DNA of 64,000 bases from contig NZ_LNCI01000008.1 of assembly GCF_001509585.1 (NCBI RefSeq), positions 1 to 64,000 of the forward strand, written 5' to 3'. This DNA comes from Tropicimonas marinistellae (GTDB lineage Bacteria > Pseudomonadota > Alphaproteobacteria > Rhodobacterales > Rhodobacteraceae). The translations under genes and the position numbers were made by a program. The notes beneath the pieces are model-generated. The model did no database searches and was not told the origin of the DNA. It was given only the letters and a program-made list of their open reading frames with translations. How positions within the stretch are numbered: position 1 is the stretch's first letter; each line of letters starts with the position of its first letter. Positions 42,374 to 53,663 of this stretch are shown here, piece by piece.

Positions 42374-45097
42374 TCAGAATTGCCCGTGACAGTGTTTGAA
42401 CTTCTTGCCGGACCCACAGGGGCACGGATCATTCCGCCCCGGATCTCCCCATGTCGTGGGATCGTTTTCGTCGAATCCCTCCACGAGCGGTGTCGTTTCT
42501 GCTGCTTGCGCGGCGGCCGCAGGCTCCGCGGCACCACTGGATTTGGCCTTCATCGCCTTTTCCATGGCTTGCTGCTGCGCCAGCATTTGCTGCATCATCG
42601 CCTGCTGCTCTTCCTGGGTCAGCGGTCGCACCTGGCTCAGTTTCTTGCTGACTTCCTCACGCAACCCATCAAGCATCCCCTCGAAAAGCTGGAACGCCTC
42701 GTTCTTGTACTCGTTGAGCGGATCGCGTTGCGCATATCCACGGAAGCCCACGACGGAGCGAAGATGTTCCAGCGTCAGCAGATGCTCCCGCCATTTCGAG
42801 TCGATTGTCTGCAGCAGGACCTGCTTTTCGATCTGGCGCATGTTCTCCGGGCCAAAGTCCACGGCTTTCTGCGCCATGAACTCGTCGGATGACTTGTAGA
42901 GGCGCTCACGCACGTCGTCGTCGTCCACACCTTCCTCTTCGGCCCAGGCAATCACGGGAACATCGATTCCGACGTGCTCGATCACCGACGCATAGAGCTT
43001 TTCCGTTTCCCATTGGTCGGCATAGCTCTTCTTCGGCATGAACTGATCGACCAGATCGTCGATGACCTGGTGACGCATGTCCTGCACAATCTCGGAGAGG
43101 TCCTCGGCCTCCATGATCTCCCGACGCTGGCCGAAGATAACCTTCCGCTGGTCATTCATGACATCGTCGAACTTCAGAAGCTGCTTGCGGATGTCGAAGT
43201 TACGTCCTTCGACCTTCGCCTGCGCGCGCTCCAGCGACTTGTTCACCCACGGGTGAACGATGGCCTCGCCTTCCTCCATGCCGAGCTTTCCGAGCATATT
43301 GTCGAGCCGTTCGGAGCCGAAGATGCGCATCAGGTCATCTTCGAGGCTCAGGAAGAAGCAGGAGCGCCCCGGGTCGCCCTGCCGGCCCGACCGGCCGCGG
43401 AGTTGGTTGTCGATCCTGCGACTCTCGTGGCGCTCGGTCGCCAGAACGAACAGCCCGCCTGCCTCCTTAACCGCCTCTTCGTCGCTCTGGTGACGCGCCT
43501 CTATCTCGGCGCGAATCTGTTCCGGATCGGCCTCCGGACTCGCGGCGATGGCCTCCATCACCTTGAATTCCACGTTGCCGCCCAATTTGATATCGGTACC
43601 CCGGCCGGCCATGTTGGTCGCGATGGTCACGGCACCCAGCTTGCCGGCGTCAGCGACGATCTGTGCTTCCTGCTCGTGCTGCCGCGCGTTCAGGACATTG
43701 TGCTTCAACCCTTCGGTCTGGAGCATCTGGCTCAGCAGTTCGGATTTCTCGATGGAGGTCGTCCCTACAAGGACGGGCTGCCCCTTCTCATTCGCCTTGC
43801 GAATTGCCTCGATCACGGCCGCGAACTTTTCTCGACCCGTCCGGTAGACCTGATCGTGATCGTCCGTGCGTGCAATGGGCAGGTTGGTAGGCACCTCGAC
43901 CACGCCGAGACCGTAGATTTCCTGGAATTCTTCCGCCTCGGTCAGCGCTGTACCGGTCATGCCGGATAGTTTGTCGTAGAGCCGGAAATAGTTTTGGAAG
44001 GTGACGGAAGCCAGCGTCACGTTCTCAGGCTGGATTTCGCAGCCTTCCTTGGCCTCGATCGCCTGATGCAGCCCGTCGCTCAGGCGCCGGCCATGCATCA
44101 TTCGCCCGGTGAATTCGTCGATCAGCACCACATCGCCGTCTCGGACGATGTAATCCTTGTCCTTCTGGAAGAGTTTGTGCGCCTTCAGCCCCTGATTGAC
44201 GTGATGAACAATCGTCGTGCTTTCGGGATCGTAAAGGTTTTGTCCCTCGGGCAGGATGTCGTAGGTGCGCAGGCGCTCTTCGAGGAATTCATTGCCCTCG
44301 TCGGTGTAGGTGACGTTTTTCGTCTTTTCGTCCAGCGTGTAATGGCTGTCTTGAAGCTCCGGAATGATCTTGTCGATTGTCCGGTAGAGTTCCGACCGGT
44401 CCTGGCTCGGCCCCGAGATGATTAGCGGCGTGCGCGCTTCGTCGACCAGAATCGAGTCTACTTCGTCGACAATGGCGAAGTTGTGGTACTTCTGGCAGAC
44501 GTCCTTTAGCTCGGACTTCATGTTGTCGCGCAGATAGTCAAAGCCAAGTTCATTGTTCGTCGCATAAGTCACGTCGCAACCATAGGCGCCAAGCTTCTCG
44601 GCCTCGGGTTGCTGAGGATAGACAACCCCGCAGGTCATTCCGAGCTGCGTGTAGACCTTGCCCATCCACTCAGCGTCACGCTTGGCAAGGTAATCGTTCA
44701 CGGTCACGATATGCACGCCTTGACCACCGAGCGCGTTGAGATAGGCCGGGAAGGTGGCGACAAGCGTCTTGCCTTCGCCCGTCTTCATCTCCGAGATATT
44801 GCCCTCGTGCAGGAAGATACCGCCCATGAGCTGCACGTCGAAAGCGCGCAGGCCGAGCGCCCGCTTGGCCGCCTCCCGGCAGTTCGCGAAAGCCTCCGGC
44901 AACAGGTTGTCGAGAGCCTCGCCACCTCGGACACGTTCCTGAAGCTCATGCGTCTTCTCGATGATCTGCTCATCGGAAAGCGCTTCGTATTCCGGCTCCA
45001 GCGCGTTTATCTGGTCGATGACGGGACGGGTTGCCTTGATCTTCCGGTCATTCGGTGTCCCGAAGACCTTTTTCGCGATCGTTCCAATACCCAGCAT
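42374..45097 (-). CDS. secA: Preprotein translocase ATPase SecA
   Basis: This 907-aa motor drives proteins through SecYEG. NBD1 shows Walker A region [12 protein letters not shown] and [24 protein letters not shown]2 has [29 protein letters not shown] and [13 protein letters not shown]. The preprotein cross-linking, helical scaffold and wing domains follow. The extreme C-terminus has a zinc-binding SEC-C motif ([16 protein letters not shown]), which binds SecB or ribosomes. Length is standard. It is divergent from the parvulin gene. Confidence 0.98.
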   Translation of the reverse strand: MLGIGTIAKKVFGTPNDRKIKATRPVIDQINALEPEYEALSDEQIIEKTHELQERVRGGEALDNLLPEAFANCREAAKRALGLRAFDVQLMGGIFLHEGNISEMKTGEGKTLVATFPAYLNALGGQGVHIVTVNDYLAKRDAEWMGKVYTQLGMTCGVVYPQQPEAEKLGAYGCDVTYATNNELGFDYLRDNMKSELKDVCQKYHNFAIVDEVDSILVDEARTPLIISGPSQDRSELYRTIDKIIPELQDSHYTLDEKTKNVTYTDEGNEFLEERLRTYDILPEGQNLYDPESTTIVHHVNQGLKAHKLFQKDKDYIVRDGDVVLIDEFTGRMMHGRRLSDGLHQAIEAKEGCEIQPENVTLASVTFQNYFRLYDKLSGMTGTALTEAEEFQEIYGLGVVEVPTNLPIARTDDHDQVYRTGREKFAAVIEAIRKANEKGQPVLVGTTSIEKSELLSQMLQTEGLKHNVLNARQHEQEAQIVADAGKLGAVTIATNMAGRGTDIKLGGNVEFKVMEAIAASPEADPEQIRAEIEARHQSDEEAVKEAGGLFVLATERHESRRIDNQLRGRSGRQGDPGRSCFFLSLEDDLMRIFGSERLDNMLGKLGMEEGEAIVHPWVNKSLERAQAKVEGRNFDIRKQLLKFDDVMNDQRKVIFGQRREIMEAEDLSEIVQDMRHQVIDDLVDQFMPKKSYADQWETEKLYASVIEHVGIDVPVIAWAEEEGVDDDDVRERLYKSSDEFMAQKAVDFGPENMRQIEKQVLLQTIDSKWREHLLTLEHLRSVVGFRGYAQRDPLNEYKNEAFQLFEGMLDGLREEVSKKLSQVRPLTQEEQQAMMQQMLAQQQAMEKAMKAKSSGAAEPAAAAQAAETTPLVEGFDENDPTTWGDPGRNDPCPCGSGKKFKHCHGQF

Positions 45098-45270
45098 GTG
45101 TGCTCCGCCTTGACGCTTTCGTGTGAGAGGATGCCTTGTCGACCCCTGCGCGCATCGTTACCAAGCATTCAACGAAGAGCCGTCCGCCTCTCGGACCATG
45201 CGGGATGTAAGGGCGTGCCAATGGAGTGTCAACGCCGCGGAGGAGCGCGGCCGATCAGGAGCCATTCAAG

Positions 45271-46119
45271 ATGCGTACGACCAACAAAACCTGGGTTGCC
45301 GGGCTGATCATTGCGGCATGTGCCGCTGCGCCCGCGCTGGCCGAGGACGTAACGGCGGACACGGTCGTGGCAACCGTCGGCGGAACGGAGATCACCGTGG
45401 GCCATATGATTGTCGCGCGGACCGCTTTGCCGGCGCAATACCAACAGGTTGAAGCCTCGCTTCTGTTCGAGGGCATACTCGATCAACTCGTGCAGCAGAA
45501 CGCGCTGGCCCTGTCACTGGGCGACGACGTGACACGCGCCACCGAGCTATCGATCGACAATCAGACCTCCGGCTTGCTAGCGGGCGAAGCCCTGGGCAAG
45601 GTGCTGAAGGAAGCGATCACAGAAGAGGCCCTGGCTGCTGCCTATTCGGCGAAATTCGACGACGCCGACCCCGAAACCGAGTACCACGCCGCCCACATCC
45701 TTGTGGAAACCGAGGAAGCTGCTCAGGAGATCAAGTCCGAACTCGACGGCGGCGCAGATTTCGCGACACTCGCGAAAGAGAAGTCCACCGGGCCGTCCGG
45801 ACCGAATGGCGGGGAGCTGGGCTGGTTCGGCAAGGGGATGATGGTACCTGAGTTCGAGGCAGCCGTTATGGCTTTGGAACCCGGGCAGGTGTCCGATCCG
45901 GTCCAGACCCAGTTCGGCTGGCATGTTGTAGTCCTCAATGACACTCGGGTTGCCGAAGCCCCGACCATCGACGAGGTCCGCGACGAACTCGCAGCCGAGA
46001 TCGAGAACAAGGTCGTGGCGGAAACCCTTGACGAGGTGCTGTCCAAGACCGAGGTCGTCAAGAGCGAGGTCGAGATCGACCCGGAGGTGATCAACAACAT
46101 CGACCTCGTCGCGAACTGA
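45271..46119 (+). CDS. Periplasmic parvulin-type peptidyl-prolyl isomerase
   Basis: This 282-aa protein has a signal peptide (TWVAGLIIAACAAAPALAE), an N-terminal SurA-like helical region and a PpiC rotamase domain (about 125-225: YHAAHILVETEEAAQEIK, LGWFGKGMMVPEFEAAV, VQTQFGWHVVVLND). It would assist folding of exported envelope proteins. The ATG at 45271 is preceded by CAGGAGCC and matches the signal peptide; the frame is open from 45226. It is followed by argJ after 22 bases. Confidence 0.92.
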   Translation: MRTTNKTWVAGLIIAACAAAPALAEDVTADTVVATVGGTEITVGHMIVARTALPAQYQQVEASLLFEGILDQLVQQNALALSLGDDVTRATELSIDNQTSGLLAGEALGKVLKEAITEEALAAAYSAKFDDADPETEYHAAHILVETEEAAQEIKSELDGGADFATLAKEKSTGPSGPNGGELGWFGKGMMVPEFEAAVMALEPGQVSDPVQTQFGWHVVVLNDTRVAEAPTIDEVRDELAAEIENKVVAETLDEVLSKTEVVKSEVEIDPEVINNIDLVAN

Positions 46120-46141
46120 TCGCGCAGCCCTGGAGACTCCG

Positions 46142-47389
46142 ATGGCCGGAACGTCGCCCCTCTCTCCGCTCGCGCCGGAGCGGTTTCCCGATCTGCCTGT
46201 TATTGCCGGTGTGGAGTTCGCGGCAGTGGCGGCCGGCGTGCGCTACAGCGATCGGAAGGATGTCATGCTGGCGCGCCTTGCGCCTGGCAGCTCCGTGGCA
46301 GGGGTATTCACCCGCTCGGCAACCCGATCGGCACCGGTCCTCGATTGCCAGGCCAAGCTTGCCGCGGGAACGGATGCGGAGGCAGGCGCGGCCATCCTTG
46401 TCAACTCCGGCAACGCGAATGCCTTCACGGGTGCGGCCGGCGACGGCTCCGTTTCGGCAATCTGCGACGCGGTAGCTGCCGCAGCCGGGGTACCGTCGTC
46501 GCGGGTTTTCACCGCGTCGACCGGGGTAATCGGCGAACGTCTCCCGCATGACCGGATCGTCAAACAGATGGCGAACTTGGTCACGTCCCTTGCGCCGGGC
46601 GCCATCGAGCTTGCCGCTGAGGCCATCCGTACGACGGATACCTTTGCCAAGGGAGCGGGCGCGGTGGTCGACACGCCCGCTGGCCAGATCCGCATTGCGG
46701 GAATCGCCAAGGGCTCCGGCATGATCGCGCCGGACATGGCGACGATGCTCGTCTATGTTTTCACCGACGCGACGGTACCACCGCCGATCTTGCAGTCCCT
46801 GCTTGCCGCCCATTGCGATGTGACTTTCAACGCGATCACCGTGGATGGCGATACCTCGACGTCCGACTCGCTCATGCTGACGGCAACCGGACAGGGCGGT
46901 GTTTCGATCACCACCACGTCGAGCCCGGAGTACAACGCATTTTCCGAGGCGCTGCATGGCGTCATGCGCGACCTGGCGCACCAGGTTGTCCGCGACGGAG
47001 AAGGTGCGACCAAGTTCCTGGAAGTGCGTGTCACCGGTGCTGCCAGTGCTACCGACGCCAAACGCGCCGCTATGGCTATTGCCAACTCACCTTTGGTGAA
47101 GACAGCCCTGGCCGGAGAGGATCCCAACTGGGGCCGAGTGGTTATGGCCATCGGCAAATCCGGCGCAAAGGCGGACCGGGACCGGCTGAGCATTCGCTTC
47201 GGCGATATCCTGGTTGCGGAGCAAGGCTGGGTGGCCGAAAGCTATTCCGAGGAGGCCGGCGCCGCCTACATGAAAGCGCCGGAACTGTGCCTCTCGGTGG
47301 ACCTCGGGGTCGGTGATGAGGAATTCACTGCCTGGACCTGCGATCTCACGCACGGCTACATCACGATCAACGCGGACTACCGGTCTTGA
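46142..47389 (+). CDS. argJ: Bifunctional glutamate N-acetyltransferase / amino-acid N-acetyltransferase ArgJ
   Basis: This 415-aa enzyme moves the acetyl group from N-acetylornithine to glutamate, recycling acetyl in arginine synthesis. The autocleavage site is GSGMIAPDMATMLVYVFTDA, split between Ala and the nucleophile Thr201. VNSGNANAFTGAAG, FNAITVDGDTSTSD and EDPNWGRVVMAIGKSG are further family motifs. A cyclic ArgJ pathway makes the ArgE-like gene at 7796 unnecessary for arginine synthesis. Its stop overlaps the TTG of the mutT gene. Confidence 0.96.
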   Translation: MAGTSPLSPLAPERFPDLPVIAGVEFAAVAAGVRYSDRKDVMLARLAPGSSVAGVFTRSATRSAPVLDCQAKLAAGTDAEAGAAILVNSGNANAFTGAAGDGSVSAICDAVAAAAGVPSSRVFTASTGVIGERLPHDRIVKQMANLVTSLAPGAIELAAEAIRTTDTFAKGAGAVVDTPAGQIRIAGIAKGSGMIAPDMATMLVYVFTDATVPPPILQSLLAAHCDVTFNAITVDGDTSTSDSLMLTATGQGGVSITTTSSPEYNAFSEALHGVMRDLAHQVVRDGEGATKFLEVRVTGAASATDAKRAAMAIANSPLVKTALAGEDPNWGRVVMAIGKSGAKADRDRLSIRFGDILVAEQGWVAESYSEEAGAAYMKAPELCLSVDLGVGDEEFTAWTCDLTHGYITINADYRS

Positions 47390-47784
47390 AGAGCGTTCTC
47401 GTCTCGGCGGTCGCCCTCGTTGACAGGGATGGTCGGGTCTTGCTGGCGCAGAGGCCGGAAGGAAAGTCCATGGCAGGGCTGTGGGAGTTTCCCGGCGGCA
47501 AGGTCGAATCCGGAGAAACGCCCGAAGCCGCGTTGATTCGGGAACTCCACGAGGAACTGGGAATCGGTACGTGGGCGTCCTGTCTCGCGCCGTTGACGTT
47601 TGCCAGCCACAGCTACGAAAGCTTTCATCTCCTGATGCCGTTGTTCATCTGCCGAAAGTGGGAAGGCACGCCAAGGTCCAGGGAAAACCAGGCGCTGAAA
47701 TGGGTGCGACCGGAGAATTTGCGCGATTTTCCAATGCCTGAGGCGGACATACCGCTCATTCCGCACTTGCGGGAGTGGCTCTAG
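47386..47784 (+). CDS. mutT: MutT-type Nudix hydrolase (8-oxo-dGTP diphosphatase)
   Basis: This 132-aa hydrolase removes oxidised nucleotides such as 8-oxo-dGTP. The Nudix box is complete: GGKVESGETPEAALIRELHEELG. The short length and AQRPEGKSMAGLWEFPGGK fit MutT. The start is TTG at 47386, overlapping the argJ stop (TTGA), which implies translational coupling. Confidence 0.92.
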   Translation: MKSVLVSAVALVDRDGRVLLAQRPEGKSMAGLWEFPGGKVESGETPEAALIRELHEELGIGTWASCLAPLTFASHSYESFHLLMPLFICRKWEGTPRSRENQALKWVRPENLRDFPMPEADIPLIPHLREWL

Positions 47785-47848
47785 ACTGGCCCTATCCGGT
47801 CAACAATATGCTGAAGATTTCAGCTACTTTTTCCCGTTTGTGATAAAT

Positions 47849-47878
47849 TTAACGGTGATTTTTGTAACAGATTTTAAT
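47849..47878 (+). promoter_or_regulatory. Candidate promoter in an AT-rich patch before a small ORF
   Basis: TTAACG (47849-47854), an 18-base spacer and TTTAAT (47873-47878) form a possible promoter. The surrounding 47805-47890 is strikingly AT-rich compared with the rest of the window. Transcription would start near 47885 and produce the 46-aa ORF at 47920. Confidence 0.45.
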
Positions 47879-47919
47879 ATTCTGTGATCCGCACGACACA
47901 GGGAAGGAGACACCACTCA

Positions 47920-48060
47920 ATGCTGCGGACCATAACCATCGGCGCTCACAGTTCCGTTCAGGGCGTTTTCGTTCAAGATCTCAAGGACGGGCGCATTCTG
48001 GTGCGCGTAGGCGATCGCACCTACACAGGCAATCCGGTTACCTACAAGAAAGCCGCATGA
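47920..48060 (+). CDS. Conserved small protein of 46 aa
   Basis: An ATG with AAGGAG 10 bases upstream opens a 46-codon frame: it begins MLRTITIGAHSSVQG, continues with DGRILVRVGDRTYTG and ends YKKAA. The protein looks like a compact two- or three-strand beta unit without membrane or signal segments. I recall very similar small proteins (MLRTITIGSCVSVQG-type) in Rhodobacterales, but no function. It has its own candidate promoter and a strong terminator at 48098, so it behaves as an independent, possibly well-expressed unit. Confidence 0.75.
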   Translation: MLRTITIGAHSSVQGVFVQDLKDGRILVRVGDRTYTGNPVTYKKAA

Positions 48061-48097
48061 CGGCTGGTCTAAGACAAGCGCACCCCAAAATCGATTA

Positions 48098-48133
48098 AGG
48101 GCGGCCCATCCTCTTGGCCGCCCTATCTTTTTG
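48098..48133 (+). terminator. Rho-independent terminator of the small ORF
   Basis: AGGGCGGCC (48098-48106) pairs with GGCCGCCCT (48116-48124) around a 9-base loop and is followed by ATCTTTTTG. It also lies between this gene and the convergent infB. Confidence 0.88.
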
Positions 48134-48154
48134 TCTGTTCGCAGACGCGAAGGG

Positions 48155-50680
48155 TCAGAGTGTGCGTTCGACCTCTTCGCGCTCGAATATCTCGATGACA
48201 TCACCCTGGCGAATGTCGTCGTAGTTCTCGAAGGCCATCCCGCACTCCTGACCAGACTGCACCTCGGCAACCTCGTCCTTGAAGCGCTTGAGCGTCTTCA
48301 GCGTGCCTTCGTGGATCACGACGTCGTCGCGCAGCAGACGGACACCGGCAGACCGGCGAGCGACGCCTTCGGTAACCAGACACCCCGCCACCTTGCCGAC
48401 ACCGGAAACCTTGAAGACTTCCTTGATCTCGGCATAGCCGATGAAATTCTCGCGGACTTCGGCAGAAAGCAGGCCGGAAGCGGCTGCCTTCACATCGTCA
48501 ACGAGGTCATAGATCACCGAGTAGTAGCGGATCTCCACGCCCTTCTGGTTCGCCGCAGCACGTGCAGGAGCATTTGCACGGACGTTGAAACCGATAACCG
48601 GCGCACCGCTGGCTTCCGCGAGGCCAATATCGGATTCGGTAATCGCGCCCACGGCCGAGTGAAGCAGGCGAACGCGCACCTCCTCGTTCCCGATCTTGTC
48701 CATCGCCTGCGCAATCGCTTCGGCAGAGCCCTGAACGTCGGCCTTCACGAGGATCGGAAGCTCCTGAACATTCTCGTCCTGCTTCGCTTTGGCCAGCAGC
48801 TGGTCGAGCGTTGCAGCAGCACCGGCGGCCGCGCGTTTATCCTTCGCGGCCTGTTCGCGATATTCCGCGATCTCGCGCGCCTGCGCCTCGGTGTCCACGA
48901 CGTTGAGCACATCGCCCGCCTCCGGCGTCCCGTTGAGGCCGAGCACCTCGACCGGCACGGACGGCCCGGCTTCCTTGACACGGTTCCCCTTGTCATCGAC
49001 CAGCGCACGGACCTTGCCCCATTGCTCACCGACAACGAAGATATCGCCCTGCTTGAGGGTACCGTTCTGAACGAGAACGGTCGCAACCGGGCCGCGGCCC
49101 ACATCGAGTTGCGCCTCGATCACCGCACCCTGTGCAGCGCGGTTCGGGTTGGCCTTGAGCTCCAGGATTTCCGACTGAAGCGCGATGGCTTCCAGCAATT
49201 CGTCCAGGCCCTGCCCGGAGATCGCCGAAACCTCAACGTCCTGAACCTCGCCCGACATCTGCTCCACGATCACCTCGTGCTGCAGGAGGTCGGTCCGCAC
49301 TTTGTTCGGATCGGCTTCCGGTTTGTCGATCTTGTTGATCGCAACGATCATCGGTACTTCGGCCGCCTTGGCATGGTTGATGGCCTCAACCGTCTGCGGC
49401 ATTACCGCGTCGTCGGCCGCGACCACGAGCACGACGATATCCGTCACCTGTGCACCGCGAGCGCGCATGGAGGTGAAGGCCGCGTGACCGGGCGTATCGA
49501 GGAATGACAGGATCTGGCCGCTGTCGGTCTTCACCTGATAGGCGCCGATGTGTTGCGTAATGCCCCCGGCTTCTCCGGACACCACCTTGGCGTGGCGGAT
49601 CGCATCCAGCAACGACGTCTTGCCGTGGTCGACGTGCCCCATAACGGTCACGACTGGCGGACGCGGACGAAGATCCTCGTCCTTGTCCTCGACCGTGTCG
49701 ATGACGTCTTCCACATCTGCGTCGGACACGCGCACGACCTTGTGGCCGAACTCCTCGACGATCAGTTCCGCGGTGTCGGCATCGATCGACTGGTTCTGGG
49801 TCACCATCATGCCGTTCTGCATAAGCGCCTTGACCACGTCGGCCACGCGCTCCGCCATCCGGTTTGCAAGTTCCGAAACAACGATGGTTTCGGGGACCTG
49901 AACGTCGCGGACAACCTTTTCGCGGTTTTCGGCACCACCAAGCGCTTTCTGACGTGCGCGCTCCTGCTTGCGCTTCATGGAAGCGAGCGAACGCTGCCGG
50001 CCGCCCTCACCACCCGAAAGGGCCTGGTTGAGGGTCAACTTGCCGGAACGCCGGCCGTCCTCTCGCCCTTTGCCACGGTTCTCGCGCTGGCGATCCTCGC
50101 GGTCGTTCTTGCGCGGTGTTGCATCCGGTTTAGTGAAGTTCCGCTGCGGGCCGGTGGCCTCACCCGGCTTTGGCGACGCCGCCGCGGGTTCCGCAGCTTT
50201 TTCGGTGCTCGCCTTCTTCGCGGAGGCACGCGCTTCGCGCTCGCGCTTGGCAGCTTCTTCCGCCTCACGCTTCTTGCGCTCTTCTTCCTCAGCCTTCGCC
50301 TTCAGCGCCTCTTCGCGTTCGCGCTCCTCGCGTTCCTTGGCCTCCGCCTCGGCACGCCGGCGCTCACGCTCTTCCTCTCGGCGCTTCTCTTCCTCGGCGC
50401 GTGCCTGAGCCTCTTCGGCCTCGCGGGCCTTGGCGGCCTGCAGAGCCTTCAGACGACGCTCCATCTCCGCATCCGAGATTCCTGCCGGACGGCGCGACGG
50501 ATCTCCGCCGGCCGCGCCACCGCCGCCCTTGCCTGCGCCAGGTTTCGGCACCACGACCCGCTTGCGCTTCGTTTCGACCACGACGTTCTTCGTACGTCCG
50601 TGGCTGAAGCTCTGCTTCACGGAGCCAGAGCGCGGTCCGCCCTTCAGGCCCAGGGTCTTTTTGCCGTCATTGTCGCTCAT
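48155..50680 (-). CDS. infB: Translation initiation factor IF-2
   Basis: This 841-aa GTPase brings fMet-tRNA to the ribosome. A long charged N-terminal region (about 100-240, Arg/Glu/Ala-rich coiled coil) precedes the IF2 N-terminal helix, then the G domain with [17 protein letters not shown] (P-loop), DTPGHAAF and INKIDKPE. Domains II-IV end in [20 protein letters not shown]. The start at 50680 ([19 protein letters not shown]) is the family N-terminus; the frame runs on to 50785 into the ylxR-type gene. The ATG overlaps that gene's stop. Confidence 0.97.
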   Translation of the reverse strand: MSDNDGKKTLGLKGGPRSGSVKQSFSHGRTKNVVVETKRKRVVVPKPGAGKGGGGAAGGDPSRRPAGISDAEMERRLKALQAAKAREAEEAQARAEEEKRREEERERRRAEAEAKEREEREREEALKAKAEEEERKKREAEEAAKREREARASAKKASTEKAAEPAAASPKPGEATGPQRNFTKPDATPRKNDREDRQRENRGKGREDGRRSGKLTLNQALSGGEGGRQRSLASMKRKQERARQKALGGAENREKVVRDVQVPETIVVSELANRMAERVADVVKALMQNGMMVTQNQSIDADTAELIVEEFGHKVVRVSDADVEDVIDTVEDKDEDLRPRPPVVTVMGHVDHGKTSLLDAIRHAKVVSGEAGGITQHIGAYQVKTDSGQILSFLDTPGHAAFTSMRARGAQVTDIVVLVVAADDAVMPQTVEAINHAKAAEVPMIVAINKIDKPEADPNKVRTDLLQHEVIVEQMSGEVQDVEVSAISGQGLDELLEAIALQSEILELKANPNRAAQGAVIEAQLDVGRGPVATVLVQNGTLKQGDIFVVGEQWGKVRALVDDKGNRVKEAGPSVPVEVLGLNGTPEAGDVLNVVDTEAQAREIAEYREQAAKDKRAAAGAAATLDQLLAKAKQDENVQELPILVKADVQGSAEAIAQAMDKIGNEEVRVRLLHSAVGAITESDIGLAEASGAPVIGFNVRANAPARAAANQKGVEIRYYSVIYDLVDDVKAAASGLLSAEVRENFIGYAEIKEVFKVSGVGKVAGCLVTEGVARRSAGVRLLRDDVVIHEGTLKTLKRFKDEVAEVQSGQECGMAFENYDDIRQGDVIEIFEREEVERTL

Positions 50681-51309
50681 GCGATACCATCGTCCTTTCC
50701 GGGGCCGTTTGCCCCGATATTGCCGCGCAGGCCGGAGAGCCGTGTAGCGTCCTCTACGACGCGAGTCGTGAGTCCTCCGGCACACAGCGCCGCGTGTATT
50801 ACATGGTCTCGACCAAAGGACAAACCGATTTCGTCGGCCGTCAGACAGTCGAAAGTGGCACCTTCCTCTTCAGGCAGGCGCAATTTGCTCTTTCCGCGGG
50901 CCGATCCGTCCGAGGCTTGAATCAAAGCCACCGCAGATCCCGCCTGGATCATCGCCCGCGCCTTCTCGTAACCGGCAACGGCCAGACCGGCCTTACGTGC
51001 CAGCGACAGCAAGTCCGTGACCCGGCGTGCAAGCCCCGCCTCGACAGCGCAAACGAGCCCGTCCTGCACCTGGACCTGCCGCTTTGCACCACGGCTGAAC
51101 AGGCGTTTCGCCACCGCCGTCTCAAGCGCGGCCCGGTCTGCGGAAACCCAGATTCCGCGGCCCGGAAGCTTGCCCGCAAGGTCTGGCACGATCTCGTCAC
51201 CGGGGCCGACAACGAAACGGATCAGTTCCGCCTTCGGCTTGACCGCACGCGTGGCGATGCAGCGCCGCTCCGCCACCTCCCGCGTTTCAACCTGCCCGCC
51301 GCGCCCCAA
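50677..51309 (-). CDS. YlxR (DUF448) domain fused to L7Ae-like RNA-binding domain
   Basis: This 210-aa protein combines an N-terminal YlxR/RnpM domain (about 10-90, [31 protein letters not shown]) with an L7Ae/L30e-like domain (about 95-180, [22 protein letters not shown]). Both bind RNA; YlxR proteins have been linked to RNase P or nucleoid regulation. In Firmicutes these are two separate genes (ylxR and ylxQ) between nusA and infB. Here they are fused, as commonly in Alphaproteobacteria. It overlaps the infB start. Confidence 0.9.
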   Translation of the reverse strand: MGRGGQVETREVAERRCIATRAVKPKAELIRFVVGPGDEIVPDLAGKLPGRGIWVSADRAALETAVAKRLFSRGAKRQVQVQDGLVCAVEAGLARRVTDLLSLARKAGLAVAGYEKARAMIQAGSAVALIQASDGSARGKSKLRLPEEEGATFDCLTADEIGLSFGRDHVIHAALCAGGLTTRVVEDATRLSGLRGNIGANGPGKDDGIA

Positions 51310-51336
51310 GGCCCGTCACCAAACCGGCGCCTGAGA

Positions 51337-52953
51337 TCAGGCGCCGACCTCCTCGGCTTCGCCGTCGGTCTCTTCGTCGGCTTCGGTCTCGAGATCAGCC
51401 GGATCGACCCAGCCGAGTTGAATACGTGCTGTCATCACCATGTCCTGTGCCTCGCCAAGCGAGACATCAAACTTCTCCAGCACCCCATCATCCTTGATGC
51501 GTTCGCCCTCGACGGTCGTCCAGCCGCCGGCCAGTTCCCAGTCGGCGCAGGTCGCGAAGTCTTCCAAAGTCTTCACACCGTCCTCAGCAAGCGCCTCGAT
51601 CATTTGGGGCGTGAGACCCTCGAAATCAATAAGGCTCTGCTCGACACCCATCTCGCGGGCCCGCTCCAGGGCCTTCCGGTTGATTTCGTCGATGTGGTCA
51701 CGGGCACGGGCTTGAAGCTCGTTCGCGGTGTCCTCGTCCACGCCGTCGATCACCAGAAGCTCGTCGATCTCCACGTAGGCGACTTCCTCGAGGCTCGTGA
51801 AACCTTCAGACACCAGCAACTGGGCGAAGAATTCGTCGAGATCGAGCGTGTCCATGAAGAGTTGCGTGCGCTCCTCGAATTCCTTCTGGCGGCGCTGGCT
51901 TTCCTCTTCCTCGGTCATGATGTCGATGTCGAGCCCGGTCAACTGGCTTGCCAACCGCACGTTCTGACCGCGCCGGCCGATGGCAAGGCTGAGTTGCTCG
52001 TCCGGCACCACAACCTCGATACGCTCGGCCTCCTCGTCGAGCACAACCTTGGAGACCTCGGCCGGTTGCAACGCATTGACCAGGAAGGTCGGCACATCCT
52101 CGTTCCACGGGATGATGTCGATCTTCTCGCCCTGCAACTCGTTCACCACCGCCTGCACACGGGAGCCGCGCATACCCACGCAGGCACCCACAGGGTCGAT
52201 GGAGCCGTCGTAGGACACCACGGCAATCTTCGCGCGGCTGCCCGGATCGCGTGCCACCGCCTTGATCTCGATGATGCCGTCGTAAATCTCCGGCACTTCC
52301 ATCTTGAACAGCTCGGCCATGAACTCCGGTGCCGTGCGGCTCAGGAAGATCTGCGGTCCACGGGCTTCGCGGCGCACATCCTTGATGTAGCAACGAATAC
52401 GGTCGCCATTGCGGTAGCTCTCGCGGCCGATCTTCTCGTTGCGGCGCAGGATCCCCTCGCCACGACCGATATCGACGATGACGTTGCCGTATTCCTCGCG
52501 TTTGACGACCCCATTGATAATCGTGCCCGCGCGATCCTTGAATTCCTCGTACTGGCGATCCCGCTCGGCCTCACGCACCTTCTGCAGGATGACCTGCTTG
52601 GCTGATTGCGCGGCGATCCGGCCCATCTCGACGGGGGGCACTTCGTCCGTGATCACGTCGCCAACCTTCGGGTCGTCAAGATACTGCTTTGCCTGCTGGA
52701 CCGTCAGTTCCGCCTGGTAGTTCTCCAGCTCTTCGTCCTCGACCACCGTACGCACTCGGGTAAAGGTCGCCCGGCCCGTCTTGCGGTCGATGGAGACACG
52801 AATGTCCATCTCAGAGCCGTAGCGCGACTTCGCCGCCCGCGCGAGGCTTTCCTCCATCGCTTCGATTACCAGCTCCGGTTCGATCATCTTTTCGCGGGCC
52901 ACAGCCTCGGCGGTCTGCAGCAACTCAAGCTGGTTGGCGGATGTGATGGCCAT
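51337..52953 (-). CDS. nusA: Transcription termination/antitermination factor NusA
   Basis: This 538-aa RNA polymerase-binding factor shows the NusA N-terminal domain (about 1-130), an S1 domain ([19 protein letters not shown]), and KH1/KH2 domains with [22 protein letters not shown] and [15 protein letters not shown]. Two C-terminal acidic helix-hairpin repeats (about 370-510) are present as in Gram-negative NusA. It lies 17 bases downstream of rimP and may act on the terminator in the rimP leader. Confidence 0.97.
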   Translation of the reverse strand: MAITSANQLELLQTAEAVAREKMIEPELVIEAMEESLARAAKSRYGSEMDIRVSIDRKTGRATFTRVRTVVEDEELENYQAELTVQQAKQYLDDPKVGDVITDEVPPVEMGRIAAQSAKQVILQKVREAERDRQYEEFKDRAGTIINGVVKREEYGNVIVDIGRGEGILRRNEKIGRESYRNGDRIRCYIKDVRREARGPQIFLSRTAPEFMAELFKMEVPEIYDGIIEIKAVARDPGSRAKIAVVSYDGSIDPVGACVGMRGSRVQAVVNELQGEKIDIIPWNEDVPTFLVNALQPAEVSKVVLDEEAERIEVVVPDEQLSLAIGRRGQNVRLASQLTGLDIDIMTEEEESQRRQKEFEERTQLFMDTLDLDEFFAQLLVSEGFTSLEEVAYVEIDELLVIDGVDEDTANELQARARDHIDEINRKALERAREMGVEQSLIDFEGLTPQMIEALAEDGVKTLEDFATCADWELAGGWTTVEGERIKDDGVLEKFDVSLGEAQDMVMTARIQLGWVDPADLETEADEETDGEAEEVGA

Positions 52954-52970
52954 CTCTTCTTGGTCCTCTC

Positions 52971-53570
52971 TTACGAGTTCTCTGCGGCGCCGTCCTCGGG
53001 CGCCAAAACGGTCTCTATTTCGTCGAACTGGGCTTCGTCGATGTCGCCGGAATGCTTGCGCTGGCTCAGCATCTCACGAATCAGGTCGTCGGTGAGCACA
53101 AGCTTCGCATCCGAAAGCCATTCGAACTGGAGCCCGATCAATACCGGCCCGCCTTCATGGTCGATCTCGATCAGGACTTCGCCGTCTTCGACGCCCTTCA
53201 ACTCACCCTTGAAGCGGCGCCGGCCGTCGATCAGCTCATGGGTCTCCAGCTTGGCCTCGTACCCCTCCCAGGTCTCGAAATCCTTCAGCCGGGTCAACGG
53301 ACGGTCAATCCCGGGGCTCGATACTTCCAGCGTGTAATTGTCTTCGATCGGGTCCTCGACATCCATCACCGCGCTCACCGCGGTAGATATCTCGGCGCAA
53401 TCATCGACCTCGATGCCACCGTCGGGCTTCTCGGCCATGATCTGCAGAGTCTTGGTCTTGCCCGACATAAGGCGGATACGCACCAACTCGTACCCCATCC
53501 CCTCGATGACGGGCGACAGAATCTCAGCCAGACGCTGGTCCATGTTGGTTTTTGCGATCAGGTCGGTCAC
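52971..53570 (-). CDS. rimP: Ribosome maturation factor RimP
   Basis: This 199-aa protein assists 30S subunit maturation. It has the two-domain RimP pattern: [52 protein letters not shown] and a C-terminal SH3-like part. The GTG at 53570 (VTDLIAKTN) gives the N-terminus usual in this order and has GGA about 9 bases upstream; an ATG at 53543 is the alternative. A terminator hairpin lies only 15 bases before the GTG. First gene of rimP-nusA-ylxR-infB. Confidence 0.93.
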   Translation of the reverse strand: MTDLIAKTNMDQRLAEILSPVIEGMGYELVRIRLMSGKTKTLQIMAEKPDGGIEVDDCAEISTAVSAVMDVEDPIEDNYTLEVSSPGIDRPLTRLKDFETWEGYEAKLETHELIDGRRRFKGELKGVEDGEVLIEIDHEGGPVLIGLQFEWLSDAKLVLTDDLIREMLSQRKHSGDIDEAQFDEIETVLAPEDGAAENS

Positions 53571-53585
53571 GATTGTTCCAAACAC

Positions 53586-53608
53586 AAAAAAACGGGCGCG
53601 CGGCCCGT
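53586..53608 (-). terminator. Intrinsic terminator in the rimP leader (probable attenuator)
   Basis: On the minus strand ACGGGC and GCCCGT pair around a 5-base loop and are followed at once by seven T. No minus-strand gene lies upstream, and a promoter is seen at 53664-53692, so the hairpin sits inside the rimP leader and not after a gene. That is the layout of transcription attenuation. Confidence 0.7.
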
Positions 53609-53629
53609 CGATCTTTCCCGGTGGAGCTT

Positions 53630-53655
53630 TCGGGTTGCCCCGACAGCGCCGCTGT
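53630..53655 (-). other. Two small hairpins in the rimP leader RNA
   Basis: On the minus strand ACAGC-GGC-GCTGT (53655-53643) and TCGGG-GCAA-CCCGA (53643-53630) are perfect 5-bp stems, the second with a GNRA tetraloop. They precede the terminator hairpin. CCGGG near 53619 could pair with the CCCG arm as an alternative fold, and with it influence termination; this is inference. Confidence 0.45.
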
Positions 53656-53663
53656 TGGATGCG

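Noticed and set aside
50794-52605. Long plus-strand open frame antisense to ylxR and nusA
   Set aside because: Spans two well-identified genes on the opposite strand and lacks any motif.
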